The notes below the pieces were generated by a model. That model was not told the DNA's origin. It did not search any database and saw only the letters and a program-made list of their open reading frames with translations. A stretch of 64,000 nucleotides of DNA from the NCBI GenBank assembly GCA_003248775.1, contig QFQX01000026.1, positions 1-64,000 on the forward strand, given 5' to 3'. The translations under genes and the position numbers were made by a program. The stretch is from Shinella sp. Lineage in GTDB: Bacteria > Pseudomonadota > Alphaproteobacteria > Rhizobiales > Rhizobiaceae. Position 1 is the first letter of the stretch. Each line of letters starts with the position of its first letter. This document shows, piece by piece, positions 49,045 to 57,771 of the stretch.

Positions 49045-50024
49045 TCCCCGGCGCCATCGGCATCCGCTGACCGATCGGCCGGTTTTTCACCGGCCGGCAG
49101 ATGCCCCTTGGCGCGCAACTCCTGCATCAGCAGCAAGAGTTCCTGCATCAGATATTCCACGAAAAGGCTGGTTGCCGCATCGAGCGGCGCTCGCGCCCGG
49201 GCAAACAGCTTCATCGGCTGGTGGCGCACATGCTGTTCCGCAAGCGGCCTGAACACCAGATCGCCCGCCCGACATTCGGTAATGACATCGAGCGGATTGA
49301 GAAGCGTCAACCCCGTACCACACTTGACGAGCTGCTTGATGAGTTCAGAGGAATTCGTCTCCAGAAGCGGCTCGACCGGCAGGGGCAAAGGCGAAAGCGC
49401 AAGGTCGATGATATTGCGCAGACTGGTTCCCGATTGCGCCAGCACCAGCTTTTCCTGCACCACGTCGACGAGATCGACCGCCCCCTCTTCCTGCGCAAGA
49501 GGATGGGAAGGCGGCAACACCACTCCCACCGGCACATCGAAGTTCGCAAGCGTGCGGATACCCGGCGTCGCCGGAATATTGAAGCCGAGGCCGATATCCA
49601 CTTCGCCGGTCAACACCGGATTGACGGTGGTGGAACCGCCGTCGTTCCTGAGCTTGATGCGCACGCGCGGATGGCTTTCGAGAAACCGCGCGAGGATCGG
49701 CGGCAGCGGACCGGAGGCGAGCCCCACCGTCGTCACCAGCGTCACCTTACCGGCCTGCGGCATCTTCAATCCGCGGATACGGCTCTCCAGCCGCTCGTAG
49801 TTCTTGAGCACGTCCCGGATGTGCTCGACGCAGAGTTCCCCGGCGGCCGTCAGCCGCAAGCCCCGCGGCAGGCGCTCGAACAGCGGCGCGCCGATCTCTT
49901 CCTCCAGCGCCAAAATCTGGCGATTGACCGCCGACGAGGCCACGTTCAGCCGCGCCGCCGCCTTCCGGATGGAACCGCAGCGCACGATTTCGTTGATGTA
50001 GAGAAGTTTTCGGGAATGCAGCAC
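49032..50024 (-). CDS. LysR-family transcriptional regulator
   Basis: A 330-residue LTTR. The N-terminal winged helix (KLLYINEIVRCGSIRKAAARLNVASSAVNRQI, start of protein) is followed by the co-inducer domain (about 95-300). The C-terminal tail is about 25 residues longer than average and highly charged (HLPAGEKPADRSADADG). The GTG at 50024 gives the usual N-terminus; a TTG six codons upstream lacks a ribosome site. It is divergent from the NMT1-type transporter operon, which it probably controls via the inverted repeat at 50078-50103. Confidence 0.88.
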   Translation of the reverse strand: MLHSRKLLYINEIVRCGSIRKAAARLNVASSAVNRQILALEEEIGAPLFERLPRGLRLTAAGELCVEHIRDVLKNYERLESRIRGLKMPQAGKVTLVTTVGLASGPLPPILARFLESHPRVRIKLRNDGGSTTVNPVLTGEVDIGLGFNIPATPGIRTLANFDVPVGVVLPPSHPLAQEEGAVDLVDVVQEKLVLAQSGTSLRNIIDLALSPLPLPVEPLLETNSSELIKQLVKCGTGLTLLNPLDVITECRAGDLVFRPLAEQHVRHQPMKLFARARAPLDAATSLFVEYLMQELLLLMQELRAKGHLPAGEKPADRSADADGAGDQRE

Positions 50025-50077
50025 GAAACCACCATTGCGCAAAATTTATTCAGAAAGCATTATTTGTGCAGTTAACT

Positions 50078-50122
50078 TTGATGCAGTGCAAAAAAGGCAT
50101 CAATGCGGACGAATTTTGATGC
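50078..50122. promoter_or_regulatory. LysR operator candidate
   Basis: TTGATGC (50078) and GCATCAA (50097) form an inverted repeat with a 12-bp spacer, fitting the T-N11-A class. A third TTGATGC lies at 50116. The cluster is in the divergent promoter region between the LysR gene and the transporter operon. Confidence 0.5.
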
Positions 50123-50206
50123 TTTTCAAAGAGCAAGGCAATCGCTCAAATATCAAAAACGGCCAGTCTCACGATGCCGCAAGGTTTAACAGGGGAACAA
50201 ATAAAT

Positions 50207-51223
50207 ATGCATAGCTCTTTGAAACTAAAGGCTCTCGCGCTCTCTTTCGGCCTCTCTGCTGCGTTTTCGGTGGCCGGTCAGGCTTACGCACTGGATGAAG
50301 TCAGCTACGGCACCAACTGGCTCGCCCAGGCAGAGCATGGCGGTTTCTACCAGGCCGTTGCCGATGGCACCTATGAGAAGTACGGCCTAAAGGTCACCAT
50401 CGTTCAGGGTGGCCCGAATGCCGCCAACCGCGCCCTGCTGATCGCCGGCAAGGTCGATTTCTACATGGGCAGCCCGCTCGGTGAAATGGACGCAGTCAAG
50501 GAAGGCATTCCGCTGGTCGACGTCGCCGCGATCTTCCAGAAGGACCCGCAGGTACTACTCGCCCATCCCGATCAGGGCATTGAAAAGTTCGCAGACCTCG
50601 CCAAGCTCGACTCGATCTTCATGGGCAAGGACGGCTACGTCACCTATTTCGAGTGGATGAAGAAGAACTACGAAGGCTTCAAGGACGAGCAGTACAAGCC
50701 CTACACCTTCAACCCCGCTCCCTTCATCGCCGATCCGAGGTCTGCACAGCAGGGCTACCTGACCTCCGAGCCCTATGAAATCGAAAAGCAGGCCGGATGG
50801 GCTCCGAAGGTCTTCCTTCTCGCCGACAACGGCTTCAGCCCCTACTCCACAATGATCACCACCAAGACCGATCTCGTCGAAAGCAAGCCGGAACTCGTCC
50901 AGCGCTTCGTCGATGCCTCTATCGAGGGCTGGTACAACTACCTCTACGGCGACAACAAGGCCGCCAACGAGATGATCAAGAAAGACAATCCGGAAATGAC
51001 GGATGGCCAGATCGCCTTCTCCATCGCCAAGATGAAGGAATACGGCATCGTTGAATCCGGCGAAGCCCTCGACAAGGGCATCGGCTGCATGACCGACGAA
51101 AAGTACAAGGCATTCTTCGACGCCATGGTCCAGATCGGCGTCGAGCCGGCCGACCTTGACTTCAAGAAGTCCTACACCACGCAATTCGTCTGCAAGAGCG
51201 TCGGCGCCTCGCTGAAGAAGTAA
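50207..51223 (+). CDS. NMT1/THI5-type ABC transporter substrate-binding protein
   Basis: A 338-residue periplasmic binding protein. A signal peptide (about 1-28, ending QAYA) precedes the NMT1/THI5 domain with YGTNWLAQAEHGGFYQAVADGTYEKYGL. This family binds aromatic or heterocyclic molecules such as hydroxymethylpyrimidine, riboflavin and pyrimidines, and related NitT/TauT ligands. The ATG at 50207 is chosen for the signal peptide; an earlier frame start adds 11 residues. It is the first gene of a five-gene operon. Confidence 0.88.
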   Translation: MHSSLKLKALALSFGLSAAFSVAGQAYALDEVSYGTNWLAQAEHGGFYQAVADGTYEKYGLKVTIVQGGPNAANRALLIAGKVDFYMGSPLGEMDAVKEGIPLVDVAAIFQKDPQVLLAHPDQGIEKFADLAKLDSIFMGKDGYVTYFEWMKKNYEGFKDEQYKPYTFNPAPFIADPRSAQQGYLTSEPYEIEKQAGWAPKVFLLADNGFSPYSTMITTKTDLVESKPELVQRFVDASIEGWYNYLYGDNKAANEMIKKDNPEMTDGQIAFSIAKMKEYGIVESGEALDKGIGCMTDEKYKAFFDAMVQIGVEPADLDFKKSYTTQFVCKSVGASLKK

Positions 51224-51383
51224 GTTTCGAACGCTCCCTCAACGGGATGCGTCGAACGGCAAAAGGTGACGAGGGGAACCGGGATTTTCCCTCCCCTCGT
51301 CCCGTCCTTTTTGGACCACCCCTCTCCGTCCGAGGGTAAAGGAGCCAAAGGCTCCGCCATCCGAGACCTGACAAAGGCCCGCA

Positions 51384-52226
51384 ATGACTGCTTTCGACGC
51401 CACGACGGCAACGCCACCCGTTCCTGCCAGCGCCCCACGCGAGCAACGCCGGCCGCTCGTTGTCATGAACGCGGTCTCGAAGACCTTTTCCAGCGGAACG
51501 CTCGCCCTTTCCGACATGTCGCTCACCGTCAACGGCGGCGAGTTCGTGAGCCTGCTCGGTCCCTCCGGCTGTGGCAAGTCGACGGCGCTCCGCATCATCG
51601 CCGGCCTCGGCGACGTGTCGAAGGGCACGATCGACTGGCCGAGCTCTCGCATCAATTCCCGGGGCCTGCCGGAAGGCGACATTTCCTTCGTCTTCCAGGA
51701 ACCGACGCTGATGCCCTGGCGGACCGTGTTCGGCAATGTCTACCTGCCGCTCAAACTGCGCGGCATCTCCAAGGCAGCGGCCCGCAACGACATCATGGCG
51801 GCACTCGCCACCGTTGGCCTAAAGGACTTTGCCGAGGCCTATCCGCGCGAACTATCCGGCGGCATGAAGATGCGCGTCTCCATCGCCCGCGCACTGGTCA
51901 CCAAGCCCAAGCTGCTGCTGATGGACGAGCCCTTCGCCGCGCTCGATGAAATCACCCGCCAGAAGCTTAACGACGACGTGCTGCGTCTCTGGAAAGAGAC
52001 CGGCATCACCGTCATTTTCGTGACCCATTCGGTCTTCGAAAGCGCCTATCTTTCCAGCCGCATCGTCGTGATGAAGGCGCGCCCCGGCCGCGTCCATGCC
52101 GATTTCCCGCTGAAGACCAGCCTCGAACGTGATGCGCATTACCGCACCTCCGAGGAATACCGGCAGGCCTGCGAGACTGTTTCCGAAACCCTTCTCGAAG
52201 CCATGGGCGGAGAGGACGCGCACTGA
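51384..52226 (+). CDS. NitT/TauT-type ABC transporter ATP-binding protein
   Basis: A 280-residue ABC ATPase with Walker A GPSGCGKST, Q-loop FQEPTLMPW, signature LSGGMKMRVSIARAL, Walker B LLLMDEPFAALDE and switch His in FVTHSVFES. The FQEPTLMPWRTV segment is typical of SsuB/TauB/ThiZ-type ATPases. About 28 extra Pro/Ala-rich residues precede the core. It shares a one-base overlap with the permease gene. Confidence 0.9.
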   Translation: MTAFDATTATPPVPASAPREQRRPLVVMNAVSKTFSSGTLALSDMSLTVNGGEFVSLLGPSGCGKSTALRIIAGLGDVSKGTIDWPSSRINSRGLPEGDISFVFQEPTLMPWRTVFGNVYLPLKLRGISKAAARNDIMAALATVGLKDFAEAYPRELSGGMKMRVSIARALVTKPKLLLMDEPFAALDEITRQKLNDDVLRLWKETGITVIFVTHSVFESAYLSSRIVVMKARPGRVHADFPLKTSLERDAHYRTSEEYRQACETVSETLLEAMGGEDAH

Positions 52227-53077
52227 TGTCCGACATGACAGCCAGCTCTTCCGGCACCCCTTCCGTTAAAGCCCCCGGCTTTCTTGCCCGCCAGGGGGAG
52301 ACGCTGCTGCGCATCCTCGTGCCCATCCTCGTCGTCGCGGTGCTGATCGGCATCTGGCAGATCGGCGTGATGGTCAGCGGCGTGCCGCAATACATCCTGC
52401 CGAGCCCCGGCGCAGTCGCCATCTCCCTGTTCAAGGACTGGGCGATCCTCGCGCCCGCCCTGTGGGTCACCACCCAGATCACCATGGCCTCGCTGGCGCT
52501 GGCGCTGATCGGCGGCGTCGGCATCGCCGTATTCCTCGTCCAGTCGAAGTGGATCGAAACCGCCTTCTATCCGATCACCGTCATCCTGCAGGTCACTCCG
52601 ATCGTGGCGATTGCACCGTTGATCCTGATCTACGCGCCGTCGACCCAGGTGGCGCTGCTGATATGCGCCTTCCTCGTCGCCTTCTTCCCGATCCTGTCGA
52701 ACATGGTTCAGGGCCTGAAGAGCGTCGACCACAACCTGCTGAACATGTTCGATCTCTACGGCGCCAGCCGCTGGCAGACACTGCTTTATCTGAAGCTGCC
52801 GGCCTCGCTGCCCTATTTCATGACAGGTCTGAGGATCGGCGGCGGTCTGGCGCTGATCGCGGCGGTCGTCGCGGAATTTGCCGCGGGTTCCGCCGGTGCC
52901 GGTTCGGGCCTCGCCTTCCGCCTGCTCGAGGCGCAGTACCGCCTCAACATTCCGCGGCTGTTCGCCGCCCTCTTCCTGCTTTCCTGTCTTGGCGTCGTGA
53001 TCTTCGCCATCACCTCCTTCATCTCCTGGCTGGCACTGCATCGCTGGCATGAAAGCAGCCTCAAGCGAGAAAACTGA
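52226..53077 (+). CDS. NitT/TauT-type ABC transporter permease
   Basis: A 283-residue inner-membrane permease with six predicted helices. The family loops are ISGVPQYILPSP-like (VSGVPQYILPSPGAV) and the coupling helix LFDLYGASRWQTLLYLKLPASLPYFMTGL (starting near residue 172). It would form the membrane channel for the binding protein and ATPase upstream. It overlaps both neighbours by one base. Confidence 0.9.
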   Translation: MSDMTASSSGTPSVKAPGFLARQGETLLRILVPILVVAVLIGIWQIGVMVSGVPQYILPSPGAVAISLFKDWAILAPALWVTTQITMASLALALIGGVGIAVFLVQSKWIETAFYPITVILQVTPIVAIAPLILIYAPSTQVALLICAFLVAFFPILSNMVQGLKSVDHNLLNMFDLYGASRWQTLLYLKLPASLPYFMTGLRIGGGLALIAAVVAEFAAGSAGAGSGLAFRLLEAQYRLNIPRLFAALFLLSCLGVVIFAITSFISWLALHRWHESSLKREN

Positions 53078-54396
53078 TGCCCGCATATCCTCCCCGCTTG
53101 CCTGTTGCCGATCGCTTCGTCCTTGCGAACGCCACGCTGCCCGCCGTTTCCGTCGACGGCTTCGCGGCACCCGCGCGCGAAGGTCTCGTCAGCGCCGATC
53201 TGGTGATCGCCAGCGGCAAGATCGAAGCCATACTGACGGCAGGTACGGCACCGGCCGAGCTGCCGCAGGCCGATCTTGGCCGAAGCATGGTCTGGCCCTG
53301 CTTCGTCGACATGCACACCCACCTCGACAAGGGGCATATCTGGGAACGCAGACCGAACCCGACGGGAGACTTTCCCGGCGCTCTGGATGCGGTCCGCACC
53401 GACCGCGAGGCTCGCTGGAACGCGGACGACGTCCGCGCCCGCATGAAGTTCTCGCTGAAGACGGCCTATGCCCACGGCACCAGCCTGATCCGCACCCATC
53501 TCGACAGCCTCGCACCCCAGCACCGGATCTCCTTCGAGGTCTTCGCCGCCCTACGTGAAGAGTGGAAGGACCGGATCGCCCTGCAGGCGGCCGCCCTCTT
53601 CCCGCTCGACATGATCACCGACGAGGTCTACTTCCCTGACCTCATCGACACGATCGTCACCCATGGCGGCCTCATCGGCGGCCTGACCCAGATGTGGCCG
53701 GATCTCGACCAGCGCCTCGACCTTCTATTCCGCGCGGCCTCCGACAACGGCCTCGACATCGACCTCCATGTCGACGAGACGCAGGACAAGGAAGTCCTCA
53801 CCCTGAAGGCCATCGCCGAGGCGAAGCTCCGCAACCGTTTCGAAGGCACCGTTACCGTCGGCCATTGCTGCTCGCTCGCCCGGCAGGATGAGGACATCGC
53901 GAAGCAGACCATCGACAAGGTCGCGGAAGCCGGCATCGCGGTCGTTTCGCTGCCGATGTGCAACATGTACCTGCAGGACCGGCATCATGGATTCACTCCG
54001 CGCTATCGCGGCGTGACGCTGTTCCACGAACTGGCGGCCGCCGGTGTCGCGACCGCCGTTTCCTCGGACAACACCCGCGATCCCTTCTACGCCTATGGCG
54101 ATCTCGACGCCGTCGAGATCTTCCGCGAAGCGGTCCGCATCATTCATCTCGACCATCCGCTGGACAGTTCGGCCCGCGTCGTCACGCGCACGCCTGCCGA
54201 CATTCTCGGCCGCCCGGACAAGGGTCGCATCGCCGCCGGCCTTCCGGCCGATCTCGTGCTTTTCAGCGCTCGTAGCTGGAGTGAATTCCTTTCCCGTCCG
54301 CAGGCTGACCGCATCGTGATGCGGAATGGCATGGGCATCGACCGCAGCCTGCCGGATTATCGCGACCTTGACCCGCTGATGCGTGATCCCGACTGA
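53077..54396 (+). CDS. Cytosine deaminase-like amidohydrolase (CodA family)
   Basis: A 439-residue metal-dependent amidohydrolase of the CodA/AtzF-like branch. Metal ligands appear as H80 and H82 in VDMHTHLDKGH, a histidine in LHVDET, another in VGHCCSLA, and Asp in SSDNTRDPFYAYG. Members deaminate cytosine, isocytosine, creatinine or triazine-like rings. It directly follows the transporter genes (one-base overlap), so the imported compound is probably its substrate or precursor. Cytosine cannot be assumed: no codB permease is present, and a creatininase-family gene sits at the other end of the cluster. Confidence 0.87.
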   Translation: MPAYPPRLPVADRFVLANATLPAVSVDGFAAPAREGLVSADLVIASGKIEAILTAGTAPAELPQADLGRSMVWPCFVDMHTHLDKGHIWERRPNPTGDFPGALDAVRTDREARWNADDVRARMKFSLKTAYAHGTSLIRTHLDSLAPQHRISFEVFAALREEWKDRIALQAAALFPLDMITDEVYFPDLIDTIVTHGGLIGGLTQMWPDLDQRLDLLFRAASDNGLDIDLHVDETQDKEVLTLKAIAEAKLRNRFEGTVTVGHCCSLARQDEDIAKQTIDKVAEAGIAVVSLPMCNMYLQDRHHGFTPRYRGVTLFHELAAAGVATAVSSDNTRDPFYAYGDLDAVEIFREAVRIIHLDHPLDSSARVVTRTPADILGRPDKGRIAAGLPADLVLFSARSWSEFLSRPQADRIVMRNGMGIDRSLPDYRDLDPLMRDPD

Positions 54397-54428
54397 GATC
54401 ATGCAGTTCAAGAATCTGGAGACCGACC

Positions 54429-55835
54429 GTGCCTGACTACCAGCAGATCAGACAAGAACTCGAAGGGATCGCCGTCGAGGACAACCCGGCGCTCGTCAAG
54501 CAGAAGAGCCGCGACTTCTATTGGTATTCGCCAATCCTGAAGGCGCAGCTCGACAACGTGACCGCTGACCTCATCGTCTCGCCGAAGACGGAAGAGGAAG
54601 TGATCCGTACGTTGAAGGTGGCCTATGCCCATGGCGTGCCTGTCACCCCTCGCGGCGGCGGCACTGGCAATTACGGCCAGGCCATGCCGCTTTCAGGCGG
54701 TATCGTGCTGAACCTCCTCAACATGAACAGGATCAAGGAGATCCATCCGGGCCGCGTGATTGCCGAACCCGGCATCATCACCGCCGAACTGGATCGCCAG
54801 ACCAAGGCCCATTCCGGTCAGGAGCTGCGCTTCCATCCTTCGACCACCGGCACGGCGACGCTTGCCGGCTTCATCGCCGGCGGCTCCGGCGGCGTCGGCT
54901 CCATCACCTGGGGCGGACTGCGCGATCTCGGCAACATCCTTCGCCTGCGTGTCGTCACCATGGAAGCCGAACCGCGGGTTCTGGAACTGTCCGCCTGGGA
55001 CCTGCAGAAGGTCAGCCATGCCTACGGCACCAACGGCATCATCACTGAAGTAGAGATGCCGCTGGCGCCCGCCTATGACTGGGTCGATGTCGTCATCGGC
55101 TATGACGACTACATGGACGCCGTCCGCTTCGCCGACGCGCTGACACATCGCAACGGCATCCTGCTCAAGGAAGTGGCCCCGATCTCCGCTCCGATACCGT
55201 ATGAGTACTTCACCCGCCACAAGCCGTGGCTGAAGGAAGGTCAGTCCGTCGTCGTGCTGATGGTGGCGCCGCACTCCATGGCACCGCTCGTCGCCTATGC
55301 CGAGAAGATGAAGGGCGACATCCGCTTCCGTTCTGACAAGATCGAGAGCATGAAAGGTATCCCGCATGCCTATGAACTCGCCTGGAACCACACGACCCTT
55401 CGCGCCCTGAAGGTCGACCCGAGCATCACCTATCTGCAGGTCCAGTATCCCGGTCCGGATCACGTCGAGAAGGTCGGCAAGCTGGTGAAGATCTTCGGTG
55501 ACGAGGTCATCAGCCATCTCGAATTCATCAAGTTCGACGGCGCCATCCAGTGCTCCGGCCTTCCGCTGGTCCGTTACACGACGGAAGAGCGGCTGGAGGA
55601 GATCATCAGGATTCACGAGGATCACGGCTGCCCGATCTTCAACCCGCATCGCTATACGCTGGAAGAAGGCGGCATGAAGCAGACCGACACTGTCCAGCTC
55701 GCCTTCAAGAAGGAGACCGATCCGAAGGGCCTCCTGAACCCCGGCAAGATGATTGCCTGGGACAACCCCGACTTCGACTTCAAGGCCGGCAAGAACTACC
55801 TCTTCCCGGGTCTTCAGTCTTTCATGGAGGCCTGA
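54429..55835 (+). CDS. FAD-linked oxidase (GlcD/PCMH-type)
   Basis: A 468-residue flavoprotein of the VAO/PCMH superfamily. The FAD-binding PP-loop RGGGTGNYGQAMPLSGG (about residue 76) and the second FAD segment GFIAGGSGGVGSITWGG (about residue 155) are clear; the C-terminal FAD-oxidase_C region ends with DPKGLLNPGKM. Members oxidise hydroxy acids, aldehydes or amines. It starts with a GTG, with GGAG 8 nt upstream, 32 bp after the amidohydrolase gene. It may oxidise the ring-opened product. Confidence 0.85.
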   Translation: MPDYQQIRQELEGIAVEDNPALVKQKSRDFYWYSPILKAQLDNVTADLIVSPKTEEEVIRTLKVAYAHGVPVTPRGGGTGNYGQAMPLSGGIVLNLLNMNRIKEIHPGRVIAEPGIITAELDRQTKAHSGQELRFHPSTTGTATLAGFIAGGSGGVGSITWGGLRDLGNILRLRVVTMEAEPRVLELSAWDLQKVSHAYGTNGIITEVEMPLAPAYDWVDVVIGYDDYMDAVRFADALTHRNGILLKEVAPISAPIPYEYFTRHKPWLKEGQSVVVLMVAPHSMAPLVAYAEKMKGDIRFRSDKIESMKGIPHAYELAWNHTTLRALKVDPSITYLQVQYPGPDHVEKVGKLVKIFGDEVISHLEFIKFDGAIQCSGLPLVRYTTEERLEEIIRIHEDHGCPIFNPHRYTLEEGGMKQTDTVQLAFKKETDPKGLLNPGKMIAWDNPDFDFKAGKNYLFPGLQSFMEA

Positions 55836-56136
55836 TACCGCCTGGAGCAATTCCAGCAAAAGTGCGAAGCGGTTTTGCGTTCGGAATTGCATAAAAACAA
55901 AGTGATAGAGCATCGGCGGCAACTCCGTTTCCGCCGATGCTCTAGACCGATAGAACTTCCGAAGGTACTCCCGGCCGGGCAACGCGATTGTCTCAGGTGC
56001 ATGGAACAGACCATGGTGATGGCAGGACCGGCTATGGCGGCGGGCCTCCCATCATCGGGACAAACGGCGCGGAAAATTTTCACTCGACGCCCGGCGAAAC
56101 TTTTTCGTCGGGCCAAGACATGGAGCTTTCCAGACT
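55836..56136. other. Intergenic region with dispersed repeat
   Basis: This 301-bp gap separates the transporter/amidohydrolase operon from the NAD(P)H oxidoreductase gene. It is largely occupied by a rhizobial-type repeat with a long hairpin. The remaining about 180 bp show no clear promoter boxes. Confidence 0.5.
55842..55950. repeat. Rhizobial dispersed intergenic repeat with hairpin
   Basis: The segment beginning GAGCAATTCCAGCAAAAGTG and ending in TAGAGCATCGGCGG / CCGCCGATGCTCTA (perfect 14-bp stem, 55906-55944) matches the look of a repeat often seen between genes in Rhizobiaceae. It may also terminate the upstream operon. Confidence 0.65.
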
Positions 56137-56718
56137 ATGCGCGTACTTGTTCTGCATTCTCACCCCCTCGATGAAAGCTATGGCCGGGCGCTTTACCGCC
56201 AGACGTGCGAGAGCCTGACAAAGGCCGGCCACGAAGTCGATGGCTGCAATCTCTACGAAGAAGGTTTCGACCCGGTACTGTCCGCCCATGACCGCCGCGT
56301 CTATCACGACTATCCCGAAAACACGGTTCTGGTGAAAAGCCATGTCGAGCGGCTGAAGGCCGCCGAGGGACTGGTGATCGTCACCCCCGTCTGGAACTTC
56401 GGCTTTCCGGCAATGCTGAAGGGCTATTTCGACCGCGTGTGGCTCATGGGCGTGTCCTTCGACCTCCAGGATGGCAAGCTGACGCCGACGCTTCGGCATA
56501 TCAGGAAGCTTGCCGCCGTTATGACCTACGGCGCCACCCCGTGGCGGGCCTTCGTGGTCGGCAATCCGCCGAAGAAGATCGTCACCCGCGTCTTGCGCGC
56601 CCAGATCAAGATCGGCGCGCCGGTGAAATACCTCGCCCATTACGACATGAACAACTGCACCGACGAAACGAGAGCCGCCTTCCTTGCCAAGGTGAAACAC
56701 CAGATGGAGCGGTTCTGA
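56137..56718 (+). CDS. NAD(P)H-dependent flavodoxin-fold oxidoreductase
   Basis: A 193-residue protein of the NQO1/KefF/MdaB flavodoxin-like family. The N-terminal FMN loop MRVLVLHSHPLDESYGRALY and TPVWNFGFPAMLKGYFDRV are diagnostic. It would reduce quinones or similar electron acceptors with FMN or FAD. It stands alone, same strand as the FAD-oxidase operon but separated by the repeat region. Confidence 0.87.
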   Translation: MRVLVLHSHPLDESYGRALYRQTCESLTKAGHEVDGCNLYEEGFDPVLSAHDRRVYHDYPENTVLVKSHVERLKAAEGLVIVTPVWNFGFPAMLKGYFDRVWLMGVSFDLQDGKLTPTLRHIRKLAAVMTYGATPWRAFVVGNPPKKIVTRVLRAQIKIGAPVKYLAHYDMNNCTDETRAAFLAKVKHQMERF

Positions 56719-56803
56719 AGCTCTGAACATATGAAGGCGGACCGGAGGTTCTCCGGCCCGCCTCCCTCAATGTCCGATCCCCTCTCGTGGCCGTTGGCCC
56801 GCG

Positions 56804-57202
56804 TCAGGGAAGTACCTGAACGACCACATAGCTTTCAGGGTCGACGATCACCCAATGCTCGTTCACCATCGCATAGGCATAGCTCGGATCTTCCGGAACC
56901 GGGGTCAGCACGACATCGGGCGGCAGCGGTTCACCCACGGCGATCGGCTGCTCGATGATGATCGGCTGCGGCGGCAGTGGCTGTTCCTGAATGTAGGTGA
57001 CGACCCGCTCCGGCGGGGGATCGATCGCAGTACCGGCCACGGCGCCGACCACACCACCCACGGCCGCGCCCACCGGGCCGCCGACAATCGCGCCGGTCAC
57101 GGCTCCGCCTGCTGCACCCGTCAACGCACCTTCCTGCGCGAAGGCCGGAGCAGATATCGACGCAAGTAGTACCGCAGATACGGCGAGAATCTTCATGGTC
57201 AT
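56804..57202 (-). CDS. DUF1236 exported glycine-rich protein
   Basis: A 132-residue protein with a signal peptide (about 1-22, ending APAFA), a glycine-zipper-like region (GAAGGAVTGAIVGGPVGAAVGGVVG) and a C-terminal DUF1236 domain (HWVIVDPESYVVVQVL). The start at 57202 has AAGGAA 6 nt upstream. Function is unknown; related proteins are common small envelope proteins in rhizobia. Confidence 0.82.
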   Translation of the reverse strand: MTMKILAVSAVLLASISAPAFAQEGALTGAAGGAVTGAIVGGPVGAAVGGVVGAVAGTAIDPPPERVVTYIQEQPLPPQPIIIEQPIAVGEPLPPDVVLTPVPEDPSYAYAMVNEHWVIVDPESYVVVQVLP

Positions 57203-57366
57203 GGCGAGTTCCTTTCGTTTCTGTCATGCCAATGACGAAACAATCCGAACCACCGGACTTTGTTCCTGCGATATATTCCCTGCGAAATAGGCAGGGCGCT
57301 TAACGTTTTTCGTTAAACGCTGGCCTCAGTGGGAGATTTCGACACTGAGACAGGTCAGAGTTTTCC

Positions 57367-57756
57367 TTAAAATACCTTTGCAGCGGTCACTTCGACCTCG
57401 ACGAGAAAGTCCGCGCGGGTGAACCCGCCGACCACGATCAGCGTGGAAACCGGCTTGGGCTCCAGCGTGTAGCGGTCACGTACCGCCATGTAAGCGGCAA
57501 AGTCCTCGCGCTTCGTCACGAAGCCGGAAATGCGGATCACGTCGCCGAAGGTCATGCCGGCGTCATTGAGGATCGCCTTGATCGCCTCGAAGCAGAGTTC
57601 CGCCTGACCGGTGACATCGGCCGGGATGCTGTCATCAACGCCGATTCCCAGCTGACCGGATGTCACCAGCAGGCTTGCGCCCGGCGGCACCAGCAGGCCG
57701 TGATTGTAGTTGCCGAACGGCGCACGGACAGATGAGGGATTGAAGACGCGTTTCAT
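57367..57756 (-). CDS. RidA-family enamine/imine deaminase
   Basis: A 129-residue RidA (YjgF/YER057c) protein. LLVTSGQLGIGVDDSIP, QAELCFEAIKAILNDAGMTFGDVIRI and a C-terminal ADFLVEVEVTAA support the call. The conserved Arg of RidA is replaced at the usual position by Phe-Leu (ADFLVEVEV rather than PxARxxVxV), so classical deaminase activity is doubtful. It begins 15 bp after the EamA gene and is probably in one operon with it. Confidence 0.85.
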   Translation of the reverse strand: MKRVFNPSSVRAPFGNYNHGLLVPPGASLLVTSGQLGIGVDDSIPADVTGQAELCFEAIKAILNDAGMTFGDVIRISGFVTKREDFAAYMAVRDRYTLEPKPVSTLIVVGGFTRADFLVEVEVTAAKVF

Positions 57757-57771
57757 GAGGGTGTTGCTCCT

